Origin: Lewinellaceae bacterium
Lineage (GTDB): Bacteria; Bacteroidota; Bacteroidia; Chitinophagales; Saprospiraceae
Assembly (NCBI GenBank): GCA_020636355.1
Contig: JACJYB010000004.1
Coordinates: forward strand, 310,001 to 374,000
DNA: 64,000 nucleotides
Reading direction: 5' to 3'
Positions within the stretch are counted from its first letter, which is position 1. Each line of letters opens with the position of its first letter. Shown in pieces: positions 27,975 through 37,453 of the stretch. Below the pieces are notes generated by a model, which ran no database searches, was not told where the DNA came from, and was given only the letters and a program-made list of their open reading frames with translations. Both the position numbers and the translations under genes were made by a program.

Positions 27975-30065
27975 ATGAGACAAATCGCTACGCTGATCTT
28001 GATTTGCGCAACAAGTATGGTCGGATGGGGGCAAATCGTACCCGGCGATGATTGTTTGCAGGCTATTGAAATCAAGAATGTCACCAACTTCTGTTCCGGG
28101 ATAGGTCAGTTCTCCAATATCGGTGCAACACCAACAGATTATACCCAACCAGTTTGTTTTGATGCTGTAAGTCATGATATCTGGTTTCGTTTTATCCCAA
28201 AAGCTACGGATGTAATTATCACCGTAGTTGGAGCCACTGCCACCAATCAAGGAGGTAGCTTAAAAAACCCTCAGGTAGCATTGTACTACAATTCATGCAT
28301 CTCCACCGCTGTTAATAATATTGAGTGCGGTTCTGACATTCGAAATAATATTATTGAAATCTACCAGGGAGGACTCTTCATCGGGCAGCCCTATTACATC
28401 CGGGTAGATGGTCGAAATGGTCAAACGGGAACATTCCAGCTATGTGTCAATAATTATTTTGCTCCCAAATTTCCGGGTTCAGATTGTAGTTCCGCTGCCA
28501 TCTTATGTGATAAGTCTTCGTTTTCAGTGGAAAGTGTTTCCGGGGCTGGAAATGATCCCAATGAGTTGGATGATGCTCCTTGTTTTCAAGGAGGATTGCA
28601 GGGTATTGGTTTTGAGTCAAATTCTTCTTGGTTCAAGTGGGTTTGCAAGTCAACAGGTAGTTTGACATTTGCGATTACACCGACCAAAGTGGACGACGAT
28701 ATTGATTTTGTTCTTTATGAATTAACGAATGGCATTGACGATTGCCAGACTAAAAACCCGATACGTTGTGAGGCAGCAGGAGAAGACGTGGCACTCTATC
28801 CTTCTGCCTGTCATGGGCCTACCGGCTTACGAGATGAATCCAAAGACACTTCGGAGCCTCCAGGCTGTAATCGTGGACAAGACAACTGGATTTCTACGGT
28901 GACGATAGAAGCAGGTAGATCTTATGCCCTCGCGATTAATAATTACACATCAACCGGTAATGGGTTCAGTATCGAATTTGGCGGCACCTCGGAATTCCAG
29001 GGGCCTGATATAGAATTCAGCATTGTGCCTGATTCTGGTTTGAGGTGCGATCAGGTTTTTTCCATTACCGATAATTCGGTTTTTAACTTTGGGACCATAG
29101 ATCGGTATTCCTGGGGATTTGGTGAAGGCGCAGAACCAATCACTGCAACCGGCCCCGGGCCACATCCCATCATGTACAATTCCTTTGGACAAAAAATTAT
29201 CAGCCTGCAGGTGGAGACAGACCGGGGCTGCATCGTTACCGACACTGCTTCGATTTATGCCGAGCCCTGTTGTATTGACCTGCCACCTCCTACCCTGGAA
29301 GCCACCGTCAGTAATCTGGTGTGCGCCGGAGTACCTAATGGTTCCATCCAGGTGGAAGGGATGAATGGCCAAATCTGGTACAAGTTTGCCCTGGAAGACG
29401 GGGAATACACCTTCAACAATTATTTTGGCAACCTGGATGCCGGCAGCTATCTGCTGCATGTGGTGGATGCCAAAGGCTGTGAAGGAGAAGAAGTTGTCAC
29501 GATCTCAGAACCGCAACCTCTTGATGTTGACCTGGGGGAAGATCAGGAGATAGATCTGGGCTACCACACACAGATTAATGGCACCTACTCCCCGCCGGTC
29601 AACATCGTGACCAGTTGGCAGTCTACCAAAGGCGATTCCATCGTCTGTCTGGATCCCCGCTGTCTGACCATCGATGTACTTCCTCCCGGAACGACGACCT
29701 ATGTGGTCCAGATCATGGACGCAACCGGTTGTATCGCCAAGGACACGATCGAAATCCGCGTCAATAACAACCGGCCGATCTTCTTCCCGAATGTCATTTC
29801 GCCTAATGGGGATAACACGAACGATGTGTTTTACATCGGATCAAACCAGGCCGCCACTGGGATTGAGGTTCTTCGAGTTTTCGATCGATGGGGAGGTCTT
29901 TTATATGAAGGGTACAATCTGCCCCTTAATGACCAAAACGTAGGCTGGGATGGCACACGCAATGGAGAAACCCTTCCTCCCGGAGTTTATGTATTCATGG
30001 CCGTGATCCGGTTTGTAGATAATGTCAGTCTACCCTATTCCGGAGATATTACCATCGTGCGATGA
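27975..30065 (+). CDS. Secreted adhesin-like protein with PKD domain and T9SS type B sorting domain
   Basis: The 696-residue protein starts at the ATG at 27975, preceded by TAGGAAAGGA, and has a signal peptide (MRQIATLILICATSMVGWGQ). Two beta-sandwich repeats follow, each opening with a similar GDDCLQAIEI / GSDCSSAAIL Cys motif and later SHDIWFRFIP / NSSWFKWVC. A PKD-like domain lies near residues 355-440, then SprB-like repeat sequence (CAGVPNGSIQVEG...LDAGSYLLHVVDAKGC). The end is a type B domain: FFPNVISPNGDNTNDVF, LRVFDRWGGLLYEG, WDGTRNGETLPPGVYVFMA. It is a surface protein, maybe for adhesion or gliding. Its stop overlaps lptC by 4 bp. Confidence 0.85.
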   Translation: MRQIATLILICATSMVGWGQIVPGDDCLQAIEIKNVTNFCSGIGQFSNIGATPTDYTQPVCFDAVSHDIWFRFIPKATDVIITVVGATATNQGGSLKNPQVALYYNSCISTAVNNIECGSDIRNNIIEIYQGGLFIGQPYYIRVDGRNGQTGTFQLCVNNYFAPKFPGSDCSSAAILCDKSSFSVESVSGAGNDPNELDDAPCFQGGLQGIGFESNSSWFKWVCKSTGSLTFAITPTKVDDDIDFVLYELTNGIDDCQTKNPIRCEAAGEDVALYPSACHGPTGLRDESKDTSEPPGCNRGQDNWISTVTIEAGRSYALAINNYTSTGNGFSIEFGGTSEFQGPDIEFSIVPDSGLRCDQVFSITDNSVFNFGTIDRYSWGFGEGAEPITATGPGPHPIMYNSFGQKIISLQVETDRGCIVTDTASIYAEPCCIDLPPPTLEATVSNLVCAGVPNGSIQVEGMNGQIWYKFALEDGEYTFNNYFGNLDAGSYLLHVVDAKGCEGEEVVTISEPQPLDVDLGEDQEIDLGYHTQINGTYSPPVNIVTSWQSTKGDSIVCLDPRCLTIDVLPPGTTTYVVQIMDATGCIAKDTIEIRVNNNRPIFFPNVISPNGDNTNDVFYIGSNQAATGIEVLRVFDRWGGLLYEGYNLPLNDQNVGWDGTRNGETLPPGVYVFMAVIRFVDNVSLPYSGDITIVR

Positions 30066-30631
30066 GGCTTTCGCTCTGCATAGGAATAATTTGCCTGATC
30101 GCAGCCAGCGCCTGCCGTAAGGATGTCCCTGTGGAGGACGAAGCATTAATGACTTTATTGCGGGAAGGCATTGAGGTAGGCGATTCGGTACAGATCCTCT
30201 ACAGTGATTCCGCCCGGCTAAAAGTGATGATCCAGGCACCGGTCATGTACCAGGAGACCAACCGGCGCTACCATATCCAGACCTTCCCAAAAGGCATTTA
30301 CGTCGAATTTTATGACGAACAAGGACTGTTAACCTCCACCCTGCGCGCTAATTATGCGCAACGCAAAGAACAGGACCGGCAAGTTATCGTCAAAGACAAT
30401 GTGGTCTATGAAAGTGTCCAGGGGGATAAACTCGAAACCTCCGAATTGATCTGGAATGAAAATGACCGGCTGATCACGACGGACAAACCGTACCGGTTAC
30501 GACGTGCCAATGGGGATCTGGCCAACGGTTTACTGGGCTTCACCGCTAATGAATCCTTTACCTACTTTAAGTCTCATTCAGTCTACAACCGTTTCTTGTT
30601 TGAGGAACACAAAACCGATACGCTACCGTAA
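30062..30631 (+). CDS. lptC: LPS export protein LptC, lipoprotein form
   Basis: The 189-residue product begins with a lipoprotein signal (LIAASAC), unlike the membrane-anchored LptC of E. coli, as is usual in Bacteroidota. The LptC/OstA-like beta jelly roll is visible in SARLKVMIQAPVMYQ, FPKGIYVEFYDEQGLLTSTLRANYA and QVIVKDNVVYES with ...TSELIWNENDRLITTD. It passes LPS from LptBFG to LptA across the periplasm. The 4-bp overlap with the upstream T9SS protein gene suggests translational coupling. Confidence 0.85.
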   Translation: MRLSLCIGIICLIAASACRKDVPVEDEALMTLLREGIEVGDSVQILYSDSARLKVMIQAPVMYQETNRRYHIQTFPKGIYVEFYDEQGLLTSTLRANYAQRKEQDRQVIVKDNVVYESVQGDKLETSELIWNENDRLITTDKPYRLRRANGDLANGLLGFTANESFTYFKSHSVYNRFLFEEHKTDTLP

Positions 30632-30666
30632 TTTTTAAAAAACAAGGCCAATATCCTCAGGACCTT

Positions 30667-30674
30667 TATTTTTG
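30667..30674 (+). promoter_or_regulatory. Bacteroidota -7 promoter box (TATTTTTG)
   Basis: A perfect TAnnTTTG box 26 nt upstream of the ATG at 30693, in the short gap after lptC. Confidence 0.45.
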
Positions 30675-30692
30675 TAGTTGCATTGTTCAGCC

Positions 30693-31931
30693 ATGATCCT
30701 ATTTTATATCATTCTTTTTTTACTGCTCTCTGCTATATTTTCCGGTTCCGAAATTGCCTTCGTCTCTGCCAATAAGATCGGTATAGAACTGAAGAAGGAG
30801 AAGGGGCTGCGAAAGGGAAGAGTACTAGGGGGATTTTATCGCAAACCGGAATATTTTATCAGCGCCATGCTGATTGGTAACAATCTTGCCCTGGTTGTTT
30901 ACACATCATTGATGGAACAACTGCTGATACCGCCGCTTCAAAGTATTGGCGGGGTGGCCAGTTACCTGGTGATTACTTTATTGAGTACCGCTATCGTACT
31001 GGTTTTCGGTGAATTTCTTCCTAAAACCATCTTTCGGATTTTTGCCAATGACTTGCTGTACTTCTTCACTTATATTCTAAAAGTGTTTCAAGTCCTGTTT
31101 TATCCGTTTTCCGCCCTGGTCAATAAACTTTCAGAATGGATCATCCGGGTATTTACAAAAGCTCCCGTTGAAAAAACACAGGCAGCATTGACTCGCTTTG
31201 ATCTTGAACATTTCATAGCCGATTCTGCCGGCACGAACGATGAACCCATCGAAACGGACATTTTCAAGAATGCGCTACACCTAAAACAGACACGCATCAA
31301 GGAGATCATGGTGCCCCGGACGGAAATCCAGAGTATTGATGTAAGTGCCGATATCCAGGAACTGATTGATCTGTTTGACACCAGCAAACATTCCCGGATC
31401 ATCGTTTACGATGAAGACATCGACAACATCCTTGGATACATCCATCACCAGCAATTGTTGAAAAATCCAAAATCATTACGCAGACTGGTCCTGGAAATAC
31501 CGGTCGTACCGGAAACCATGAACATTCAAGCTCTGATGCTGAAACTGATCAAAGAAAGCCAGACCATCGCATGGGTCGTAGATGAATTTGGCGGTACCGC
31601 AGGAATCATCACCCTGGAAGACATTCTGGAAGAGATCTTTGGAGAAATTGACGATGAGCACGACGAAGAAGAACACATCGAAGAACAATTATCCGATCAC
31701 GAATGGTTGTTTTCAGGACGCCTGGAGATAGACTATCTGAATGAAAAATACGCTGCGATCGATTTCCCTGAAGGTGACTATTCCACCTTATCCGGCTATC
31801 TGATCATGACCACCGGCCATATACCGCACCAGGATGAAGAGATTGAACTGGAAGGCTATAAATTTATAATGGCCAAAGTCGATGAAAAGAAAATTGAATT
31901 GGTCCGCGTCCTGAAACAGGAAGAAGACTGA
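30693..31931 (+). CDS. CNNM/CBS-domain hemolysin-family membrane protein (CorC/GldE-like)
   Basis: The protein has 412 residues from the ATG at 30693; the TTG at 30678 is less likely. The CNNM membrane domain begins ILFYIILFLLLSAIFSGSEIAFVSA and spans about 150 residues with four helices. A CBS pair follows (IKEIMVPRTEIQSIDV; VVPETMNIQALMLKLI ... EFGGTAGIITLEDILEEIFGEIDDE), then a C-terminal transporter-associated domain (IDFPEGDYSTLSGYLI). Such proteins handle magnesium or cobalt or related ions; GldE is the gliding-linked relative in this phylum. The position after lptC is a recurring arrangement. Confidence 0.88.
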   Translation: MILFYIILFLLLSAIFSGSEIAFVSANKIGIELKKEKGLRKGRVLGGFYRKPEYFISAMLIGNNLALVVYTSLMEQLLIPPLQSIGGVASYLVITLLSTAIVLVFGEFLPKTIFRIFANDLLYFFTYILKVFQVLFYPFSALVNKLSEWIIRVFTKAPVEKTQAALTRFDLEHFIADSAGTNDEPIETDIFKNALHLKQTRIKEIMVPRTEIQSIDVSADIQELIDLFDTSKHSRIIVYDEDIDNILGYIHHQQLLKNPKSLRRLVLEIPVVPETMNIQALMLKLIKESQTIAWVVDEFGGTAGIITLEDILEEIFGEIDDEHDEEEHIEEQLSDHEWLFSGRLEIDYLNEKYAAIDFPEGDYSTLSGYLIMTTGHIPHQDEEIELEGYKFIMAKVDEKKIELVRVLKQEED

Positions 31932-31957
31932 CCGGTGAGGTTCTTTCTAACCAGATT

Positions 31958-33082
31958 TTAACGTTGATATGATATGCGATAAATGGCGTTGGCCTGATCA
32001 TCGCTTACCAACATGGACCCATCGGGCATCCATTCGATATCTACGGGCCGACCCCAAGATGTCTCCCCTTGCAACCACCCTTCGGCAAAATTCTCCACAC
32101 TGGTACATTGATTACCTTGCATATGGACTAAGGCGATGCGGTATCCTATTTTATTGGCACGGTTCCAGCTACCATGTTCGGCTATGAATAGTTGATTTTT
32201 ATAGTTTGTCGGAAATTGATTTCCCGTATAGAATTCAACCCCCAGCGGTGCAACATGCGGTCCAAGCTTCATAGCCGGTGGTGTGAACTCACTGCATGGA
32301 TGACCTGCTCCAAATTTAGGATCTGGTAAATCCCCCTGATGACAATAAGGAAATCCAAAATGCTCTCCCGGCCTGGTCAGGTGATTTAGTTCACAGGAAG
32401 GCGCATCATCTCCCATCCAGTCTCTGCCATTATCGGTAAACCAAAGCTCTTTGGTTTGTGGATGCCAGGTAAACCCTACGGAGTTGCGCACGCCTCTGGC
32501 TACAATCTCCCGGTTGCTGCCATCGGGGTTGATCCGGGTGATCGTGTTAAAGACCGGATCTTCGGACTCACATACATTGCATGGAGCTCCTACCGGCACA
32601 TAGAGTTTACCATCCGGCCCAAAAGCAATGTACTTCCAGCCATGATGCGTCTTGTCCGGATATTTATCGGTAATTAACACCGGCTTTGGCGGGTTGGTAA
32701 GATTTTGCTCGATCCGGTCGAAGCGCCAGATTTTACTCACTTCTGCCACATACAAACTACCATCTTTGAATGCAACCCCGTTGGGCATCTGCAATCCTTT
32801 TGCGATGGTATACATCTTGTCTGCCTTGTGGTCACCATTTTGATCCACAAGGGCATAAACACTACCTTCATCACGCGTCCCAACAAACAACGTACCGGAA
32901 GGCGTCAGGCACATGGACCGTGCATTGGTCACGTTTTCGGCAAATAACTCAATCTTAAACCCGGTGGGCAATTTGATCTTGTCCAGCTGGATGTCCGGCT
33001 TTTCCTCCCTCAATTGGGTAAATGCCAACCAACCTGCCGCTGCGCACAAAACCAACAGCAAGGACCATTTATAACTTTTCAT
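31958..33082 (-). CDS. Sorbosone/glucose dehydrogenase-like beta-propeller protein, exported
   Basis: The 374-residue protein has an N-terminal hydrophobic anchor or signal (WSLLLVLCAAAGWLAF) and a propeller with blades such as LFAENVTNARSMCLTPSG, LQMPNGVAFKDGSLYVAEVSKIWRFD, WKYIAFGPDGKLYVPVGAPCN, GVRNSVGFTWHPQTKELWFTDNGRDWMGDD and VDIEWMPDGSMLVSDDQANAIYRI. These match PQQ-dependent sugar dehydrogenases of the L-sorbosone type. Whether it binds PQQ is untested and no pqq genes are here. It lies 32 bp downstream of icmF. Confidence 0.75.
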   Translation of the reverse strand: MKSYKWSLLLVLCAAAGWLAFTQLREEKPDIQLDKIKLPTGFKIELFAENVTNARSMCLTPSGTLFVGTRDEGSVYALVDQNGDHKADKMYTIAKGLQMPNGVAFKDGSLYVAEVSKIWRFDRIEQNLTNPPKPVLITDKYPDKTHHGWKYIAFGPDGKLYVPVGAPCNVCESEDPVFNTITRINPDGSNREIVARGVRNSVGFTWHPQTKELWFTDNGRDWMGDDAPSCELNHLTRPGEHFGFPYCHQGDLPDPKFGAGHPCSEFTPPAMKLGPHVAPLGVEFYTGNQFPTNYKNQLFIAEHGSWNRANKIGYRIALVHMQGNQCTSVENFAEGWLQGETSWGRPVDIEWMPDGSMLVSDDQANAIYRISYQR

Positions 33083-33114
33083 TCCGAATCCAGTTTTTTC
33101 AACGAATTATCTAA

Positions 33115-36100
33115 TTACATATTCCTTCGGTATTGTCCACCCACTTCATAGAGGGTATGGGTGATCTGACCCAATGAACAATATTTGACCGTTTCCACCA
33201 GGGTTTCGAAAAGGTTGTCGCCCTGTAATGCTTTATTCCTCAATTCTAACAGTGCACCCTGTGCTTTCGGTTCAAAAAGTTTCTGCATCTCATGCAGCGA
33301 GGCGATCTGATATTGCTTTTCCTCTTCCGTTGCCCGTATCACTTCTTTGGGAATGATCGTCGGAGACCCTTCTTTGGAGAGGAACGTGTTTACTCCGATG
33401 ATGGGATAAGCGCCTGAATGTTTGAGGGTCTCATAATGCAAGCTCTCCTCCTGAATCTTCGACCGTTGATACATGGTTTCCATAGCACCTAATACACCAC
33501 CACGATCCGATATCCGTTCGAATTCCACCAGTACGGCTTCTTCTACCAGATCGGTAAGCTCCTCGATGATAAATGCACCCTGGAGGGGGTTTTCGTTCCG
33601 GGTCATCCCTAGCTCATGGTTGATGATCAGCTGGATTGCCATTGCTCTCCGGACAGATTCTTCCGTTGGGGTAGTTATTGCTTCGTCGTAAGCGTTGGTA
33701 TGCAGTGAATTGCAGTTATCGTATATCGCATACAGCGCTTGCAGGGTTGTGCGAATGTCGTTAAAAGCAATCTCCTGGGCGTGCAATGACCTTCCCGAGG
33801 TCTGGATGTGGTATTTCAACATCTGAGAACGCTCGTTGCCACCGTATTTATGCTTAATCGCTTTAGCCCAGATGCGGCGAGCTACGCGGCCGATGACTGC
33901 ATATTCCGGGTCCAGTCCATTGCTAAAGAAGAATGAAAAGTTCGGCGCAAAATCATCGATATGCATTCCTCTGGCAAGGTAATACTCCACGTAAGTAAAT
34001 CCATTGGCCAGTGTAAAGGCTAACTGTGAGATGGGATTTGCCCCGGCCTCTGCAATATGATATCCCGAGATTGATACGGAATAAAAGTTACGTACCTGAT
34101 GAGCGATAAAATATGCCTGCATGTCTCCCATCAGCTGTAAGGAGAACTCCGTGGAAAAGATGCAGGTATTTTGAGCCTGATCTTCCTTTAGAATGTCTGC
34201 CTGAACGGTTCCCCGAACCGAAGAAAGCGCTTTGGCTTTGCATTGTTGGTAGATTTCCGGTGCTAGCACCTGATCCCCGGTCAGGCCCAGGAGCAGGAGG
34301 CCTAGCCCGTCGTGATGAGGCGGAAGTTCGCTTCGATACCCCGGTCTTTCAAAACCCCGGTCGTCATAAAGCTGTTTTTTAATTCTTTCAACCTGCGCTT
34401 CCAGGCCATTTGCTTTAATGTATTGTTCACATTGCTGATCGATGGCAGCATTCATAAATAATGCAGTCATGGTGGCTGCCGGACCATTGATGGTCATGGA
34501 CACCGAGGTCTTCGGGTCACAAAGATCAAACCCGGAATACAGTCGTTTGATATCATCAAGGGAGCATATACTCACCCCGGAATTACCCACCTTTCCATAG
34601 ATATCGGGACGATGATCGGGGTCTTCCCCATAAAGGGTTACTGAATCGAATGCAGTGGATAACCGGATGGCGGGCATGTTATGACTCAGGTAATGAAATC
34701 GACGGTTAGTTCGTTCGGGGCTACCCTCACCGGCAAACATCCGGGTGGGATCTTCACCCTTGCGTTTGAACGGAAATACGCCGGCGGTGTAGGGAAATGA
34801 GCCGGGCACATTTTCTTGCCGGGACCAGCGGACCTGTTCACCCCAGTCTTCCCATTTGGGAAATGCAATTTTGGGGATCCGCTGATGGGAAAGCGTTTCC
34901 GTCCGTGTTGGAACTGTGATGGCCTTTCCCCGCACCTGGTAGGTGAAGGTGTCATCCTGATAAGTCTGACTTTGTTGCTGCCAGTTCTCAATTATTTCCT
35001 TACTGGTCGTGTCCAGTTTCCCCCACAGATCATCGAATTGTGCCTGCAGGATATCTCGCACCGGTTCAGAACCAGTTCGTTGCAGGATAAGGGACAAGGC
35101 AAATGCGTTACGGGCAAGTGCTGATTGTTCGTTCGCCAGTTGATCGTATTGCCGGTTATTTTCGGCTATCTCCGCCAGATACCGGGTCCGCGCCGGTGGT
35201 ATGATGTACCGCTTGATTTGCTCCGGATCTGGCGTGTCTGAATCGTTTACTGGCGTTAAAAAATCCCGTTCAACCAGTTTATTCACCAGATAGTGGTAGA
35301 GCACATTGACACCTGGATCATTAAACTGAGAGGCCATTGTCCCAAAGACAGGCAAAGCCTCCGGGTTCTCCTCCCATAATTGATGATTCCGCTGATATTG
35401 TTTTCGCACGTCCCGCAATGCATCCTGAGCGCCTCGCTTGTCAAATTTGTTGATGACTACTGCATCCGCAAAATCCAGCATATCGATCTTTTCCAGCTGG
35501 GATGCCGCGCCGTATTCCGGGGTCATCACGTAAACAGCCAGGTTCACATGATCCGTGATCTCGGATCCGGACTGGCCGATGCCCGATGATTCCAGAATAA
35601 TCAGGTCGAATCCCGCAATTTTTAATACGTCAATTGCCGGCTGAACAAATTGGGATAGGGCCTGATTGGCCTGGCGGGTAGCCAGTGAACGCAAATAAAC
35701 CCGGTCCGTATCGATGGCATTCATTCGAATCCGATCCCCCAGCAAGGCTCCACCAGTCTTGCGTTTGGTCGGGTCAACCGAAACGACGCCAATGGTCATT
35801 TCCGGAAACTGGTGCAGAAAACGCCGGATTAATTCATCCACGAGACTGGATTTTCCTGCCCCACCGGTACCGGTAAATCCGATGACCGGTGTATGCACCA
35901 ACCTTGCGGCTCTAGCGGACAAAGCATCCAAACCGGATTGATGTCCGGGGAGTTTGTTTTCGATGGCGGATATTACCCGGGCAACGGCTTGTGGGTGATC
36001 CGTACTCAATTGACCAAATGCATCTTCCGGAATATTGCCGGTTGGAAAATCGCATGCTTCCAGCAAATCATTGATCATGCCCTGCAAACCGAGTTGTCTT

Positions 36101-36471
36101 CCCTCATCCGGGCTATAAATGTGGGTAATGCCGTAAGCTTGCAGTTCTTCTATCTCCTGGGGTAAAATCGTCCCGCCACCGCCACCAAATATTCGAATGT
36201 GTCCGGCCTGTGCCTCCTGGAGCAGATCATGCATGTACTTGAAATATTCCATATGGCCACCCTGATAGGAGGTAATCGCTATGGCCTGGGCGTCTTCCTG
36301 AATTGCAGCCCGCACAATTTCCCGGACCGATCGGTTATGACCCAGATGGATGATCTCAGCTCCGGAAGCCTGCATGATCCTGCGCATGATATTAATGGCC
36401 GCGTCATGCCCATCAAAGAGCGAAGCAGCCGTGACGATACGTATTTTATTTTTTGAATGGTAGGACCGCAT
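33115..36471 (-). CDS. icmF: Fused isobutyryl-CoA mutase / GTPase chaperone
   Basis: The protein has 1118 residues from the ATG at 36471, or 1123 from 36486. The shorter start is preferred because a TATTTTTG promoter box ends 2 nt before the longer one, which would put transcription start inside the longer frame. Order of domains: cobalamin-binding (SLFDGHDAAINIMRRI, GGGGTI), a MeaB/ArgK-type G domain (GFTGTGGAGKSSLVDEL, about 195-400) and the mutase barrel (FDSVTLYGEDPDHRPDIYG, SVSISGYHIAEAGANPISQ). This is the IcmF order. The motif RMFAGEG has Phe where methylmalonyl-CoA mutases have Tyr, pointing to isobutyryl/n-butyryl-CoA or a similar acyl-CoA. It needs adenosylcobalamin. A sugar dehydrogenase-like gene follows. 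Confidence 0.92.
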   Translation of the reverse strand: MRSYHSKNKIRIVTAASLFDGHDAAINIMRRIMQASGAEIIHLGHNRSVREIVRAAIQEDAQAIAITSYQGGHMEYFKYMHDLLQEAQAGHIRIFGGGGGTILPQEIEELQAYGITHIYSPDEGRQLGLQGMINDLLEACDFPTGNIPEDAFGQLSTDHPQAVARVISAIENKLPGHQSGLDALSARAARLVHTPVIGFTGTGGAGKSSLVDELIRRFLHQFPEMTIGVVSVDPTKRKTGGALLGDRIRMNAIDTDRVYLRSLATRQANQALSQFVQPAIDVLKIAGFDLIILESSGIGQSGSEITDHVNLAVYVMTPEYGAASQLEKIDMLDFADAVVINKFDKRGAQDALRDVRKQYQRNHQLWEENPEALPVFGTMASQFNDPGVNVLYHYLVNKLVERDFLTPVNDSDTPDPEQIKRYIIPPARTRYLAEIAENNRQYDQLANEQSALARNAFALSLILQRTGSEPVRDILQAQFDDLWGKLDTTSKEIIENWQQQSQTYQDDTFTYQVRGKAITVPTRTETLSHQRIPKIAFPKWEDWGEQVRWSRQENVPGSFPYTAGVFPFKRKGEDPTRMFAGEGSPERTNRRFHYLSHNMPAIRLSTAFDSVTLYGEDPDHRPDIYGKVGNSGVSICSLDDIKRLYSGFDLCDPKTSVSMTINGPAATMTALFMNAAIDQQCEQYIKANGLEAQVERIKKQLYDDRGFERPGYRSELPPHHDGLGLLLLGLTGDQVLAPEIYQQCKAKALSSVRGTVQADILKEDQAQNTCIFSTEFSLQLMGDMQAYFIAHQVRNFYSVSISGYHIAEAGANPISQLAFTLANGFTYVEYYLARGMHIDDFAPNFSFFFSNGLDPEYAVIGRVARRIWAKAIKHKYGGNERSQMLKYHIQTSGRSLHAQEIAFNDIRTTLQALYAIYDNCNSLHTNAYDEAITTPTEESVRRAMAIQLIINHELGMTRNENPLQGAFIIEELTDLVEEAVLVEFERISDRGGVLGAMETMYQRSKIQEESLHYETLKHSGAYPIIGVNTFLSKEGSPTIIPKEVIRATEEEKQYQIASLHEMQKLFEPKAQGALLELRNKALQGDNLFETLVETVKYCSLGQITHTLYEVGGQYRRNM

Positions 36472-36487
36472 GCCGGAATACTTCATG

Positions 36488-36495
36488 CAAAAATA
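36488..36495 (-). promoter_or_regulatory. Bacteroidota -7 promoter box (TATTTTTG) for icmF
   Basis: A perfect TAnnTTTG box on the minus strand, 24 nt upstream of the start chosen at 36471 and only 9 nt upstream of the alternative ATG at 36486. It is the main reason for the shorter start. Confidence 0.45.
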
Positions 36496-36593
36496 ACTGA
36501 ATTTTCCTTCAGGGCCGGTGCATTACCCGCTACATCTGCCTATCAGGACCGGGTTAATCTTTTCTTAAGATGATCGTTATTCAAAATCAGGAA

Positions 36594-36632
36594 ATGAAAG
36601 CAGGCGTTCTTGTCCTAAGAATTGGTTATTGA
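36594..36632 (+). CDS. Very short ORF (12 codons) upstream of a plus-strand terminator, doubtful
   Basis: ATG AAA GCA GGC starts a 12-codon frame (MKAGVLVLRIGY) preceded by CAGGAA, a weak ribosome site. It is listed only because it is the one plausible plus-strand reading ahead of the terminator at 36683-36740, which otherwise has no upstream gene on that strand. It may be chance, and a non-coding RNA would explain the terminator equally well. Confidence 0.15.
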   Translation: MKAGVLVLRIGY

Positions 36633-36682
36633 ATTTATGCACTTGTTTTTTCATAGTTGAGATAGGGGTATACGGTTGATCA

Positions 36683-36740
36683 AGCATTGACCCGGGGCGC
36701 AGAAACAGTGGCAGCACGGAAAGGGTCAATGCTTTTTTTA
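36683..36740 (+). terminator. Strong hairpin with T run on the plus strand, no plus-strand gene before it
   Basis: A perfect 11-bp stem (AGCATTGACCC / GGGTCAATGCT) with a 29-nt loop, followed by seven T. The T run is on the plus strand, while both flanking genes are on the minus strand. On the minus strand the stem comes just after the Nudix stop but lacks a T run. It may end a short plus-strand RNA or act on the Nudix message as a stabilising stem. Confidence 0.6.
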
Positions 36741-36741
36741 T

Positions 36742-37377
36742 TTAGCCAATAACCTCCAGAAATTCAGCCGTAATCATCGCTGTTGCTCCCCACATCACTT
36801 CCCCATATAAATCAAAATAAGGAACATCCGAGAGTGAATATTGACCACTAACTGTAATAGCGGTACGCTTGACGACCTCCTCCGTTTGCAGATAATGCAA
36901 TGGAATGGAGATGATCCGTTCGATTTCAACCGGATCCACCCTGAATTGCGGAGCTTCTCTTAAAAAGCCTACGAAAGGCTGGACCAGAAAATTGCTGACG
37001 GGTATATACAAGGAAGTGAGGGTTCCGAGTGGGATTATGGTACTTGCCGCGACTCCTATTTCCTCTTCGGTTTCGCGAAGTGCTGTGGCCAGGGCGTCCG
37101 CATCCCCGGCTTCCTTGCGTCCGCCCGGGAAACTTATCTGACCCTTGTGCCGGTCACCAGCCGTTTCAGTCCGTTTCGTATAGATTACCTCCCAGTCCGA
37201 GCCACCCGGATACAATAAAAGAAGTACCGATGCTTCCTTAGGTGGATGTGCATGCTGAAAGGATGGGACCCGATGCCGGATTGACATCTTGCGATGAGCA
37301 GCTTCACCCGGGAGACTGGATGTACTTAACAGATTTTCAATAACCCGGATAATTGATATGTCAGGCGAGGATGCCAT
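36742..37377 (-). CDS. Nudix hydrolase, coenzyme A pyrophosphatase type
   Basis: The 211-residue protein has the full Nudix box (GGRKEAGDADALATALRETEEEIG) preceded by the CoA-specific extension (VIYTKRTETAGDRHKGQISFPGG) of the UPF0035/NudL group. It would split CoA or its derivatives into 4'-phosphopantetheine and 3',5'-ADP. The end VMWGATAMITAEFLEVI also fits the family. The stop is 1 bp from the terminator-like stem at 36683-36740. It is 76 bp downstream of hemD. Confidence 0.87.
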   Translation of the reverse strand: MASSPDISIIRVIENLLSTSSLPGEAAHRKMSIRHRVPSFQHAHPPKEASVLLLLYPGGSDWEVIYTKRTETAGDRHKGQISFPGGRKEAGDADALATALRETEEEIGVAASTIIPLGTLTSLYIPVSNFLVQPFVGFLREAPQFRVDPVEIERIISIPLHYLQTEEVVKRTAITVSGQYSLSDVPYFDLYGEVMWGATAMITAEFLEVIG

Positions 37378-37453
37378 TTGATTGTCAATTGACCTTTATC
37401 TGAAATTATAAAAATAAACCCAGCGGCAATGGTAAGAAACCCGATCGTGACCT

